A stretch of DNA of 64,000 nt from Psychrobacillus sp048572895 (GTDB lineage: Bacteria > Bacillota > Bacilli > Bacillales_A > Planococcaceae), in NCBI RefSeq assembly GCF_048572895.1, contig NZ_CP183878.1, positions 1,798,001-1,862,000 on the forward strand, read 5' to 3'. Numbering within the stretch: position 1 is the stretch's first letter; every line of letters begins with the position of its first letter. A program made the translations under genes and the position numbers. A model generated the notes under the pieces. It searched no databases, was not told the DNA's origin, and saw only the letters and a program-made list of their open reading frames with translations. Shown here one piece after another: positions 1 to 7,826 of this stretch.

Positions 1-1290
1 GGATTAGGCGGAGGGACTGTACTATTACCTAGAGGTTACGCGAAAATTAGTTCACCGATCAATCACGAATCTAATGTGATACTAAAAGGGGCAGGCAGAG
101 ATGCGACGTTTATTGTGCCTACTTTTACAACAGGAAATGTTATTCAAGCGGTATCGTCAACAAAGCAAAAACCGCAAGTAGTAGATTTAACAATTAAACC
201 TGAAACATATCGATACGGGCTTATTGGAATCAATTATCGATATTTTCAGTATGGTTCAGTTAAACGAGTAGATGTATTTAATTGTGGTGTTGGCTATGAT
301 TTTGATGGCACTATAGGGTGTTATTATAATAAGCAAATAGAAACAAGGGCTGTCAGTTGTGGTTATGGTGTTCGCACAAAAGACGGTGGTGGAACCGCTC
401 GTGCTAATGCTAATGAAGTGGATGATTTTACAGCTTTAAGTCCTATTATTGGGGTTTATAACGACACAGGAAATACTAATATATTCCGAAATATTAAAAT
501 AGAAAGTCTTGAAACTTACAACCCACATCCTACGGTAGACCCTACAGGTGCAACTGTGACAAGTTCAGATCGTTGGATGTTGAAGATAACAAGAGGAACA
601 GGCTCGCATTTTGAAAAATTCCGTGCAGAGTTTGAGGGGAACTTAGTATCACTTGGTACGACTTATGGTCATTTTTTGAGTGACTTCTATTGCAATTATA
701 ACGGAGGGGTCGGGGAATTTATTCTATTGGAAGAATCGCCGACGAGTGAATGGCAGACTAACAACCTTGTCGATCTTGAACTGGGTTACTCTTCACCTGT
801 ACTATCCCATATTTACTACAACAGGCGTTCTCGTTTAGGGCAGATGGTACAATTGCCACCTCAAATACGAATGACACCTAGAGACACGCCTGGTGCACCT
901 ACTACTGGTAGTAAGGGATTAATCCGCATGGACAGCAATGGGCAAATGTGGGTAGGGATTGACACTAACACTTTCCAAAAGATTCTTTATGATGTAACAG
1001 CTGCTTATAATGTACGAGGCGCTTTAAAACATCATAAGGTAAGCACAACGACAGCCAGTTTAAGTATCACCGCTAAAGGCTTTCAAATTATTAATATATC
1101 AATGGGAGGAACAGTAGCGAATGACAACGTTAGCGTTTCAACTAATATAACCGTGCCAGATGGACTAATTGTATCTCCACCTAAAGTTGACCATTTAACC
1201 TTCAATGTGACTTTGAGGATATATAATTTAACCGATTCAACCATTGTACTGCCTGCGGGTACATGGACAGCACAATTTGTTAAACCTTAA
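1..1290 (+). CDS. Phage tail spike / pectate-lyase-like beta-helix protein, 5' end outside the window
   Basis: The reading frame is open from base 1, so the gene is cut by the window edge; the GTG at 76 is internal. The first visible residues (GGGTVLLPRGYAKISS, then NVILKGAGRDATFI) are the typical start of a right-handed parallel beta-helix of the pectate-lyase superfamily, as in phage tail spikes that bind or degrade surface polysaccharide. The last 150 residues or so are Ser/Thr/Asn-rich and beta-prone, as in a trimerisation or receptor-binding tip. It lies upstream of a holin and endolysin, the usual end of a late phage operon. No catalytic residues can be assigned, so binding versus depolymerase activity stays open. 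Confidence 0.75.
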   Translation, partial: GLGGGTVLLPRGYAKISSPINHESNVILKGAGRDATFIVPTFTTGNVIQAVSSTKQKPQVVDLTIKPETYRYGLIGINYRYFQYGSVKRVDVFNCGVGYDFDGTIGCYYNKQIETRAVSCGYGVRTKDGGGTARANANEVDDFTALSPIIGVYNDTGNTNIFRNIKIESLETYNPHPTVDPTGATVTSSDRWMLKITRGTGSHFEKFRAEFEGNLVSLGTTYGHFLSDFYCNYNGGVGEFILLEESPTSEWQTNNLVDLELGYSSPVLSHIYYNRRSRLGQMVQLPPQIRMTPRDTPGAPTTGSKGLIRMDSNGQMWVGIDTNTFQKILYDVTAAYNVRGALKHHKVSTTTASLSITAKGFQIINISMGGTVANDNVSVSTNITVPDGLIVSPPKVDHLTFNVTLRIYNLTDSTIVLPAGTWTAQFVKP

Positions 1291-1368
1291 GTCGATAAAA
1301 CTAGAATCACAGTGAAGAGTTTGTCAGATTATGTTATATTGGAGGGGATCAATTATTAAAAGGGCGGG

Positions 1369-2718
1369 TTGAATTTGGGGAAATTGCAAAAAAATGAGAC
1401 TGGACTAGCTTTAATATTAGCTAGTGCAATATGGGGGATGGCATATTTTGATGGTATAGCTGTCATTTACCTTTTAATTGTTATGTATTTTATGTTAATG
1501 TTCAGGACAAAAAAAGCTATCAATATAACCTTGAACATTGGAACTGCATTCTTCTATTTATCTTGCTTTTTCTTTTTGTTTGGTTTGTTATTAACAAATA
1601 ACTGGGTTATTTATAAAACTTCTACAGACGATACTTACAATATGATTTTCTTAATATTGATACTAATAATGGTCAATCAATTAAGTGTTGAAACTTATAA
1701 GGATTTCTTTAATCGAACTAAAAAAATATCTTTATTTTTATTGTCATTGCTATCCATTTTAGCTCTATACAAATACTACTCGCTGGCACAAGGAATATAT
1801 TTACCTCAGTATTTCAATGCAAACGGTCATTATATATTCGGGACATCTCTAATAGCGGATAATAATATGTTTGCTCTATCCATGCTGATAGGTCTTATTT
1901 TTGGCGTATCATTAATTGTTAAATCTAAAAGTGTGCGTCTAAAAATATTATACTCGATAGCAATTACGCCTATTTTAATGACAATCGTTTTTTCAGGCTC
2001 AAGAAGGTCTTTTGTAATACTGTCTCTTATATGCGTTATTCTAATACTTAAATTATTGAAAGATACGCTTATAAAAATGCGGATTGCTAAAGTTCTAATC
2101 GGTACTTATTTTGTATGTTTTGGCTTAATGTTAATATTAATAATTTATCACTTTTCTGGATATGAAATAAGTGTTAAAGACATAATAAATGACCCACAAA
2201 TACAAACGACAATAGAACGATTTCAATCTATAAGTCCTAGTAATGCAACTGAAAGTTTTTTACCTCGTACAGATCGATGGGGTTATAGTTGGGAATTAAT
2301 TTCAAATTCTAATTTATTTCAAATGTTCTTTGGTAGAGGATTTGATTATCTACATCTTTACTTAGTCGAATTTCCATCAGAAGCTAAAGAAGACTACCCT
2401 CATAATCCAGTTTTATCTGCTTTATTATACTCTGGACTTATAGGAATGGTAGTAGTTATTGGGTTGATTTCTTTTTCTTTTTATAATCTAATAAAATATG
2501 TAAAATTTCTTGGTGTTGAATTTGCGATTGTTTACACAACTACATTCATATTTATTATGATTTCAGGTAATTCAATATTTACTTATAAATTATTTTTGAT
2601 CTTATCTTCATTCACAATTCTAGCACGAACCATATTTGCCGAGGCAACTAAGGAAACTGTTGCGGAGAAGACAAGAGTTAAAAATAAGGTTAATTTTGAA
2701 CAAGCTATTGAGCAGTAG
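1369..2718 (+). CDS. O-antigen ligase/polymerase-like multi-pass membrane protein inside the prophage
   Basis: About 449 residues with roughly ten to twelve hydrophobic segments. A large loop near residues 265-345 includes SGSRRSF before it and the PHNPVLSALLYSG motif after it, typical of the O-antigen ligase/Wzy family (RfaL/WaaL-like). Such enzymes join or polymerise lipid-linked glycans at the outer face of the membrane. The start is TTG at 1369 or TTG at 1375; AGGGCGGG at 1361-1368 fits the second better. Its place between the tail spike and lysis genes is unusual for a structural module. It suggests a cargo gene that alters the host surface glycan (lysogenic conversion), which is inference. 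Substrate unknown. Confidence 0.65.
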   Translation: MNLGKLQKNETGLALILASAIWGMAYFDGIAVIYLLIVMYFMLMFRTKKAINITLNIGTAFFYLSCFFFLFGLLLTNNWVIYKTSTDDTYNMIFLILILIMVNQLSVETYKDFFNRTKKISLFLLSLLSILALYKYYSLAQGIYLPQYFNANGHYIFGTSLIADNNMFALSMLIGLIFGVSLIVKSKSVRLKILYSIAITPILMTIVFSGSRRSFVILSLICVILILKLLKDTLIKMRIAKVLIGTYFVCFGLMLILIIYHFSGYEISVKDIINDPQIQTTIERFQSISPSNATESFLPRTDRWGYSWELISNSNLFQMFFGRGFDYLHLYLVEFPSEAKEDYPHNPVLSALLYSGLIGMVVVIGLISFSFYNLIKYVKFLGVEFAIVYTTTFIFIMISGNSIFTYKLFLILSSFTILARTIFAEATKETVAEKTRVKNKVNFEQAIEQ

Positions 2719-2761
2719 GAACATAAGGCGCAGTAACAGAAATTGAATAATCAACATCGAA

Positions 2762-2786
2762 GGGCATCCAAACGGGTGCTCTTTTT
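2762..2786 (+). terminator. Rho-independent terminator after the O-antigen-ligase-like gene
   Basis: GGGCATCC, loop AAAC, GGGTGCTC form an 8-bp stem with two G-T pairs, followed by TTTTT. It separates the tail and membrane genes from the lysis module. Confidence 0.7.
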
Positions 2787-2810
2787 ATGTATCAAAAAAG
2801 GGGTGAGAGG

Positions 2811-3221
2811 ATGCCAGAAGGAGGCAACTCTATGTTTGAAACAGTAACAACGCATGGTGAGAAAATAAAAGACCATGATGAACGAATAGGTGTTTTAGAA
2901 ACGGCTAGGGAAATTGATGGAAAACGAATAACAAAGTTAGAAGAACAGTTCATTATTTTTGAAAACACAATTCACACAACAGCCACAGAAACTCGAAATG
3001 TCATGAGAGAACAAACAGAAAAGCAAACAGAAAAGCTGTATGTCCTTTTAGAAAAGGCTATGGGTATTCAAAGTACAAGAACCACACAAAATCATGAATT
3101 CAAGATGCTTAAATGGAACACGATAGCAACGATAGGAATGAAGGTAAGTGGTGCTTTACTTGGGTTACTTTCCTCTGGGGGATTGCTTTATTATTACGTA
3201 ACAGAATTTTGGTTAAAATAG
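2811..3221 (+). CDS. XhlA-like coiled-coil protein with C-terminal membrane anchor
   Basis: About 136 residues. The first 100 are charged and coiled-coil-like (heptads from EKIKDHDERIGVLE onward). One hydrophobic segment near the C-terminus (ALLGLLSSGGLLYYYV) is followed by a short tail. This layout is that of XhlA/haemolysin-type proteins that act with a holin in Bacillus prophages. I place the start at ATG 2811 because GGGGTGAGAGG lies just before it; an in-frame ATG at 2787 overlaps the terminator and lacks a ribosome binding site. The next gene is a holin-like protein. Assignment rests on architecture and position. Confidence 0.6.
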   Translation: MPEGGNSMFETVTTHGEKIKDHDERIGVLETAREIDGKRITKLEEQFIIFENTIHTTATETRNVMREQTEKQTEKLYVLLEKAMGIQSTRTTQNHEFKMLKWNTIATIGMKVSGALLGLLSSGGLLYYYVTEFWLK

Positions 3222-3233
3222 GAGGAATTCATA

Positions 3234-3485
3234 ATGACAATAGACAAATTAAAACAATATGTAGCATTGCTCGGAGGATGGCTATCAGCTGTCCTTTTAT
3301 TTTTGGGTACAATTAATATCAAATTTGAATGGTTTACTGTATCATCGATCGATGCTTTTGTAGTAGTTCTTGGTGCATCTGTTCCGTTTATTATTGCTGG
3401 TTATGGTGTGTGGAAGAATACGTATTTAGTACGTAAAAAAGCAAAAGCACAAGAAAACGTGCTGAAAAGAAATGGGTTGAAATGA
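3234..3485 (+). CDS. Phage holin
   Basis: 83 residues with two predicted membrane segments (about 12-30 and 40-60) and a Lys-rich C-terminal tail (VRKKAKAQENVLKRN), the class II holin layout. The WKN motif after the second helix recalls SPP1/BhlA-type holins. AGGAGG lies 8 bases before the ATG. The endolysin gene starts two bases after its stop, so the two are co-translated. Its role would be to form membrane lesions that release the endolysin. Confidence 0.75.
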   Translation: MTIDKLKQYVALLGGWLSAVLLFLGTINIKFEWFTVSSIDAFVVVLGASVPFIIAGYGVWKNTYLVRKKAKAQENVLKRNGLK

Positions 3486-3486
3486 T

Positions 3487-4251
3487 ATGACTGTATCATT
3501 AAAAACACTCATAGATCGTTCTGTTAAACGCTTAGGTGATGTCCATCCACAGATTAAAGAATACACCATTGAATTGCTCACTCGTTGCTATAATGAGGGC
3601 ATTCTAGTCCAAATATCCAGCGGTTATCGTTCGAATGTGGACCAGGCATATATTTATGGACAAGGCCGCCCCAATTACACATGGAATGGTAAAAAGTATG
3701 GTTCTAGTGGATCTATTGTATCGAACGCTCAACCTGGTACATCCGTCCACAATTATGGTCTAGCGATAGATTATTTTCTGGTTAGCGATGATGGCAATAG
3801 TTCATTGTGGACGGTCAATGATAAATGGAAACGTGTGGCAGCCATTGCTAAATCAATGGGTTTCGAATGGGGAGGCGACTGGACAAGTTTTAAAGACTAT
3901 CCTCATTTGCAATACACAAAAGGGTTAACGATTGCACAATTACGTGCTGGCAACCGTCCAACATTTCCACTATTGAACAAAGAGGAGGTTAAATCAGTGA
4001 CTGTTACAAAAGGCTTATTCCGAATAAAAACAGGTACATTTCCAAACGCTCGTGCTTTCGCAGATGCAGTTGAAAAAATTAAAGCTGATTTTGGATGGAT
4101 GATTAATGAGGCGGCTGATACCATTTCCTTCAATCCAAACTACAGAATATATACAGGGACATTTACGACAAAAGAGGCTGCAGAGGATGCTCAAACTAAA
4201 ATAAAAGCAAAGTATGGTTGGTTAACATATCTCATCGATGAAACTAAATAA
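3487..4251 (+). CDS. Endolysin: M15 (CwlK/VanY-like) peptidase with C-terminal SPOR-type repeats
   Basis: 254 residues. The first 150 form an M15 metallopeptidase domain: SSGYRS, then GTSVHNYGLAIDYF giving the zinc-binding His and Asp, and YPHLQY giving the second zinc His. These enzymes cut L-Ala-D-Glu or D-Ala bonds in the peptide stems of peptidoglycan. After residue 170 there are two SPOR-like units (FRIKTGTFPNARAFADAV and YRIYTGTFTTKEAAEDA) that would bind the cell wall. There is no signal peptide, so export would depend on the holin upstream. A strong terminator follows, closing the phage late operon. Confidence 0.88.
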   Translation: MTVSLKTLIDRSVKRLGDVHPQIKEYTIELLTRCYNEGILVQISSGYRSNVDQAYIYGQGRPNYTWNGKKYGSSGSIVSNAQPGTSVHNYGLAIDYFLVSDDGNSSLWTVNDKWKRVAAIAKSMGFEWGGDWTSFKDYPHLQYTKGLTIAQLRAGNRPTFPLLNKEEVKSVTVTKGLFRIKTGTFPNARAFADAVEKIKADFGWMINEAADTISFNPNYRIYTGTFTTKEAAEDAQTKIKAKYGWLTYLIDETK

Positions 4252-4257
4252 TCATTT

Positions 4258-4292
4258 GCCCTGTTCACTTCATTGTGGACGGGGCTTTTTTT
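4258..4292 (+). terminator. Strong terminator after the endolysin
   Basis: GCCCTGTTCAC (4258-4268) pairs with GTGGACGGGGC (4275-4285) over 11 bp with two G-T pairs, loop TTCATT, then seven T. Confidence 0.9.
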
Positions 4293-4322
4293 ATTTGTCC
4301 AAAAATTAACATTAAATATTAG

Positions 4323-4351
4323 TTGTAAAATAGAACGATTGTTCGTATACT
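4323..4351 (+). promoter_or_regulatory. SigA promoter with a LexA (SOS) box in the spacer
   Basis: TTGTAA (4323-4328) and TATACT (4346-4351) are 17 bases apart. The spacer holds AGAACGATTGTTCG (4332-4345), which matches the Gram-positive LexA box (GAAC-N4-GTTC). The downstream genes are a translesion polymerase cassette, which supports SOS control. Confidence 0.8.
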
Positions 4352-4377
4352 AAGAACAAGAAAAGGAGGGAACGGAT

Positions 4378-4599
4378 GTGCGTATAAATATTTTGAAGTC
4401 CATGCAACAGAATCAAATAGTTGAAATGATTTACATGAAGAACAATGGTGAAATCAGTAAGAGAAGTGTAAAAGTATTAAGTGTGGAGGGCAAAACGTTT
4501 AAGGCTTATTGCTTTTTACGAAATACTAAGAGGACTTTTAAAATAGAGAATGTACTCGCATTTGTTCCCATCATCCACAAGGAGCTTGAGGTCGTATGA
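4378..4599 (+). CDS. Small WYL-like protein of the SOS cassette
   Basis: 73 residues, GTG start after AAAAGGAGGGAACG. The sequence has the core of a WYL domain (IVEMIYMKNNGEISKRSVKV, then FKAYCFLRNTKRTFKIENVLAF) but no DNA-binding or other domain. WYL domains of larger proteins bind nucleic acid or other ligands and often regulate DNA-damage or defence genes. A clear paralogue lies at 31162-31383, also behind a LexA box. It overlaps the next gene by ATGA, so the four genes 4378-6396 read as one operon. The exact function is not known to me. Confidence 0.65.
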   Translation: MRINILKSMQQNQIVEMIYMKNNGEISKRSVKVLSVEGKTFKAYCFLRNTKRTFKIENVLAFVPIIHKELEVV

Positions 4600-4799
4600 A
4601 CAAACGTCAATTGCAAATTTATGTATACATCAAAAACTTTATTTCGGAGAAAAATTACTCTCCCTCAATAAGAGAAATTGCAAATGCTGTTGGATACAGT
4701 TCTAGTTCATCTGTTCATCGTCATTTAGACACTATGCGAGAAAAAGGGTACATTGATTTTATCGATTCATATTCAAGAACTTTACAGATAATCCGATGA
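4596..4799 (+). CDS. LexA DNA-binding domain without the protease domain
   Basis: 67 residues matching the N-terminal winged helix of LexA almost end to end: LQIYVYIKNFISEKNYSPS, IREIANAVGY, SSSSSVHRHLDTMREKGYI. Full LexA is about 200 residues. The cleavage site and the Ser/Lys dyad are absent because the frame ends at residue 67, and the next gene begins in the ATGATG overlap, so this is not a simple truncation by a nearby frameshift. Such a protein could bind LexA boxes but not be inactivated by RecA, so it might damp or end the SOS response of this cassette (inference). It overlaps its neighbours by 4 bases on each side. Confidence 0.75.
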   Translation: MNKRQLQIYVYIKNFISEKNYSPSIREIANAVGYSSSSSVHRHLDTMREKGYIDFIDSYSRTLQIIR

Positions 4800-6055
4800 T
4801 GGACTACAGCGAACTACCTAACCGCTCAATAGCCTGTATCGATATGATGAGTTTTTATGCCTCTTGTATAGCCGTCCTTCACGATTTGGATGTAAGAACA
4901 GTGCCAATAGCTATTGTTGGGAATTTTGAACAAAAAGGTTCTGTTGTATTAGCAGCATCGCCTGCAATGAAAAAACGTTTCCGAGTCAAAACGGGAACAC
5001 GACTTTTTGAAATACCAAATCATCCTGACATAAAAATTTTTGAACCTAAGATGCAGTACTTTCTTGAAATGAGTATGGCTGTTACGAATATCCTCCACAA
5101 ATATGTTCCTCCTGAAGCTGTACATGTATACAGTGTGGATGAATCATTTATTGACCTTACTGGTACCGAAAAGCTTTGGGGTCCTCCAGAACGTACTATT
5201 AAAGAAATACAAAAAGAAATATTAGAAACCTTACAATTGCATAGTACTGCTGGAATGGGACCAAATATGTTAATGGCAAAACTTGCTCTAGATCTGGATG
5301 CTAAGAAAACTGGATTTGCAAAATGGACATATGAGGATGTGCAAACTAAATTATGGCCAGTCTCACCATTAACCGAAATGTGGGGAATCGGTAGAGGGAC
5401 AGAAAAAACGTTAAACAATATGGGGATATTTAGTATTGGTCAATTAGCAAAATATCCACTAGAACTGTTAGAAGATAAGTTTGGTGTCATGGGTAATCAA
5501 TTATTTCATCATGCTCACGGAATCGATTTGTCAGAGATGGGAGCACCATCGCAAGAACGTCAAATTAGTTACGGAAAAAGCCAAATCCTTATGCGAGACT
5601 ACAACAAAATTGAAGAGGTAAAAGCGGTTATTTTGGAAATGTGTGAGGATGTTGCAAAACGTGCTAGGGATACTTTCCAAGCGGCTAGAACAATTACATT
5701 AGGAATAGGCTATAGCAAAAATGCTTTTGGTGGGGGTTTCCAACGAGCACGGACGATATATGAAGCTACAAACGATACCATGAAAATATATAAGGTTTGT
5801 CTTGATTTATTAGCACAAAACTACAATCGAAGTCCAGTTAGGCAAATATCCATCTCCATAACAAAATTAGAAGATGAACATTCAATGCAGCTTAACTTTT
5901 TCGAAAAGGAGAATTGGAAAATACGAAAACTAGCTACAGCTATGGATAGCATTCGAAATAGATTCGGATCCGCAGCACTTTTAAGAGCAGTGTCTTATAC
6001 ACCTGCAGGTACTGCCGTCAAACGTTCTAAAATGGTTGGCGGACATAAAGAATAG
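4796..6055 (+). CDS. uvrX: UvrX/UmuC-type Y-family translesion DNA polymerase
   Basis: 419 residues. The palm motifs of Y-family polymerases are present: IACIDMMSFYASC near residue 14 (first metal Asp) and VYSVDESFIDLTG near residue 113 (Asp-Glu pair). A helix-hairpin-helix follows (MWGIGRGTEKTLNNMGI), then the little-finger domain. It bypasses DNA lesions at the replication fork. The close relatives are B. subtilis UvrX (SP-beta) and YqjW, which also pair with a YolD-type gene, as here. The start is ATG 4796 or 4799. The LexA box at 4332 should make it damage-inducible. Confidence 0.88.
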   Translation: MMDYSELPNRSIACIDMMSFYASCIAVLHDLDVRTVPIAIVGNFEQKGSVVLAASPAMKKRFRVKTGTRLFEIPNHPDIKIFEPKMQYFLEMSMAVTNILHKYVPPEAVHVYSVDESFIDLTGTEKLWGPPERTIKEIQKEILETLQLHSTAGMGPNMLMAKLALDLDAKKTGFAKWTYEDVQTKLWPVSPLTEMWGIGRGTEKTLNNMGIFSIGQLAKYPLELLEDKFGVMGNQLFHHAHGIDLSEMGAPSQERQISYGKSQILMRDYNKIEEVKAVILEMCEDVAKRARDTFQAARTITLGIGYSKNAFGGGFQRARTIYEATNDTMKIYKVCLDLLAQNYNRSPVRQISISITKLEDEHSMQLNFFEKENWKIRKLATAMDSIRNRFGSAALLRAVSYTPAGTAVKRSKMVGGHKE

Positions 6056-6066
6056 GAGTGATATTT

Positions 6067-6396
6067 GTGATTAATGACCGCGGTATGAAGAAATGGCAAG
6101 GTATGATGTTAACGGAGCATGTGACGATGCTGCATGAGTTCAACCAAGATCAAAAAAAGATTCCTAAGCCAGTATTAGATGAATATGATCTACATGCAAT
6201 AGAAGTAACTGCGCAAAGTGCGATTAAACAAAAGAAAGATGTACTATTGAAAATATGGAGAGACGGAGAAATAATCCTTAATTGCGGAACTATCGAGAGT
6301 ATAGATTTAGAAAAAAGAACACTGGATTTAGATAATCCGTTTAATTTGAATACGTACTTATTAGATGAGATATTAGATGTGACTATATTAGATTAA
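6067..6396 (+). CDS. yolD: YolD-like protein
   Basis: 109 residues beginning INDRGMKKWQGMMLTEHV, the hallmark of the YolD family. It ends with the beta-rich part (VLLKIWRDGEIILNCGTIESIDLEKRTL) that resembles WYL/Sm-like barrels. YolD proteins are encoded next to UvrX/UmuC polymerases and are thought to serve as their partner or regulator, a functional counterpart of UmuD. I choose GTG 6067 because AGGAG (6054-6058) is 8 bases upstream; the GTG at 6058 lies inside that ribosome binding site. Confidence 0.8.
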   Translation: MINDRGMKKWQGMMLTEHVTMLHEFNQDQKKIPKPVLDEYDLHAIEVTAQSAIKQKKDVLLKIWRDGEIILNCGTIESIDLEKRTLDLDNPFNLNTYLLDEILDVTILD

Positions 6397-6410
6397 AAGG
6401 TTGTGGAGAT

Positions 6411-6593
6411 TTGATAAGAGTTGACAGATCAGAAGAATTATTTAACGAAATGCTGGATAAGTATGATTCGGAATTAATACTAGGAGCACTAGATGAAATG
6501 TCGAGAATGAGTAAAAATGAATTGATTGCTTTAGGTAAGGTATGTGAAAGTATAAATAGAGCTGAAGAAGCTAAAAACCACCAACCAGATTAA
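6411..6593 (+). CDS. Small hypothetical protein at the end of the SOS cassette
   Basis: 60 residues, acidic and helical, start TTG 6411 (weak site GTGGAG; an internal ATG at 6450 is possible). No recognised domain. It follows yolD by 14 bases and precedes a terminator, so it is probably the last gene of the SOS operon. Real coding is likely but not certain. Confidence 0.45.
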   Translation: MIRVDRSEELFNEMLDKYDSELILGALDEMSRMSKNELIALGKVCESINRAEEAKNHQPD

Positions 6594-6613
6594 TGGAAGG
6601 TGGTTTATTTTTA
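6575..6613 (+). terminator. Terminator between the SOS cassette and the convergent lipoprotein gene
   Basis: AAACCACC (6575-6582) and GGTGGTTT (6599-6606) pair perfectly around a 16-base loop, with a T-rich tail on the plus strand and A-rich flank on the other side. It may work in both directions. Confidence 0.65.
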
Positions 6614-7057
6614 TTGAACAGATTTAAAGTCGTTTTCAAGCGTATTTATTAATTTTTCTAATTCAGTTATCGACAAATTTAGATTCAAACCATCCAACTC
6701 TTTTTGTTCTGAAAACACTTTATACTTTCCATCTACATAGGATTGAATTTCGTTTAAATCCTTCTTAATTAAATCAAATTCTAATGATTCAGTTCCAGGG
6801 AGCTGATAAGACTGATCGGTTGCCAGAATACTCATATCCATAAAAGTAATAGAAACCTCTGTTGGGCTACTTTTTTCAGCAAGTTGTTTAATTAATTTAT
6901 CATGTTGGGAATGGATTTCTCTAATGGCATTTGCAGTCTCTATTAAATATACCTCTCTAGTGTATTCCACTTCATCTATATCATCAGTTTGCACATCTTC
7001 ATTGTTATTACCACATGCAGCTAAAAATAAAACCAAAATAAATATTAATTTCTTCAA
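6611..7057 (-). CDS. Prophage lipoprotein of unknown function
   Basis: 148 residues. It starts MKKLIFILVLFLAACGNN, a lipoprotein signal with lipobox LAAC, so the mature protein would be anchored outside the cell at Cys15. The rest is acidic and helical with no recognised domain. AAGGGGG lies upstream of the ATG. It sits alone between two prophage modules, the position of many lysogen-expressed cargo genes, for example superinfection exclusion. That role is a guess. Confidence 0.6.
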   Translation of the reverse strand: MKKLIFILVLFLAACGNNNEDVQTDDIDEVEYTREVYLIETANAIREIHSQHDKLIKQLAEKSSPTEVSITFMDMSILATDQSYQLPGTESLEFDLIKKDLNEIQSYVDGKYKVFSEQKELDGLNLNLSITELEKLINTLENDFKSVQ

Positions 7058-7125
7058 ACAAAAACCCCCTTACATATATTTACCATAATGATAAACATAA
7101 ATAAGGAAGTTGTATAGTCACCCTT

Positions 7126-7347
7126 TTAATCATCCACTTCTATAATCTTAAATAGATCGTTCATATCAGTTATATCAAATGCATTTAACAATTCGTTGAT
7201 AGTGTTTTTGGTATAGCTTTTTGTTTTGTCATTATATAAATCACTTACAGCTCGGTTTGTTAAATTCGTTCTTTCGACTAAATCCTTCTGTTCCCATTCT
7301 TTTTCTGCAAGCAAAATTCGTAAACGCAACTTAACTTCTTTTGACAT
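7126..7347 (-). CDS. Cro/C1-type (XRE) repressor
   Basis: 73 residues: an HTH fold with LRILLAEKEWEQKDLVERTNL, TNRAVSDLYNDKT and NTINELLNAFDI, close to the short YozG-type XRE regulators. ATG 7347 follows AAAGGAGG by 7 bases, better than the in-frame start at 7365. It is divergent from 7518 and faces an intergenic region with repeated TACGAA/TTCGTA sites, the arrangement of a phage or element repressor controlling its own and the opposite promoter. Confidence 0.8.
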   Translation of the reverse strand: MSKEVKLRLRILLAEKEWEQKDLVERTNLTNRAVSDLYNDKTKSYTKNTINELLNAFDITDMNDLFKIIEVDD

Positions 7348-7367
7348 CCTAATTCCTCCTTTCATAT

Positions 7368-7508
7368 GTACGTATCGTACTTTAATTATATATTATTAAT
7401 TTCATTTACACAATTCGTAATTGACATATGATAATATTTATTTTATTATGTATTTAAGATACGAATTATGTATTTGTAATTCGATAAATAAATTTAAAAT
7501 ACGAAGGA
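7368..7508. promoter_or_regulatory. Divergent control region with repeated TACGAA/TTCGTA half-sites
   Basis: The rightward promoter is TTGACA (7421-7426), 17 bases, TATTAT (7444-7449). Half-sites of the form TACGAA or its complement occur near 7370-7380 (palindrome-like GTACGTATCGTAC), 7412-7420, 7459-7466, 7478-7484 and 7499-7505, two of them flanking the promoter and one touching the ribosome binding site. They are the likely operators of the XRE protein at 7126-7347. Confidence 0.6.
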
Positions 7509-7517
7509 GGAAATTTA

Positions 7518-7793
7518 ATGAGGATATCTAAACAAATTATAAAAGTAATCCAAACGAAGGTGACTCACTCAGATATTTATCAAATCAAAATCAAAGGAAC
7601 TCCTGGAGGTGGATGTACAGCTTATGGAAGTGCATTTATAGCATTTGAAAAGTTGAAAACTTGGGCGGAAAAATTAGGAGCTGAAGTAATTCTAGTTGGA
7701 GATACGTTCACACATAAGAAATCAGGTGTACTTATTGTAGAGATTACTGACCCAGCTATGTGTTACATCGAGAAAGTATTGGAAGAGATATAA
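7518..7793 (+). CDS. Hypothetical protein under the XRE operator
   Basis: 91 residues with no recognised domain. The middle has GTPGGGCTAYGSAFIAF and the sequence ends with an amphipathic helix. AAGGAGGAAATTTA precedes the ATG. It is the first gene of a rightward unit with the HTH protein at 7827, probably expressed when the repressor leaves its sites. Confidence 0.55.
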   Translation: MRISKQIIKVIQTKVTHSDIYQIKIKGTPGGGCTAYGSAFIAFEKLKTWAEKLGAEVILVGDTFTHKKSGVLIVEITDPAMCYIEKVLEEI

Positions 7794-7826
7794 GTTCTTA
7801 GATAGAAGGAAAGCGAGGTGAAAACA

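Noticed and set aside
3113..3316. Frame overlapping the XhlA-like and holin genes
   Set aside because: It lies across two better-supported genes in other frames and has no start signal.
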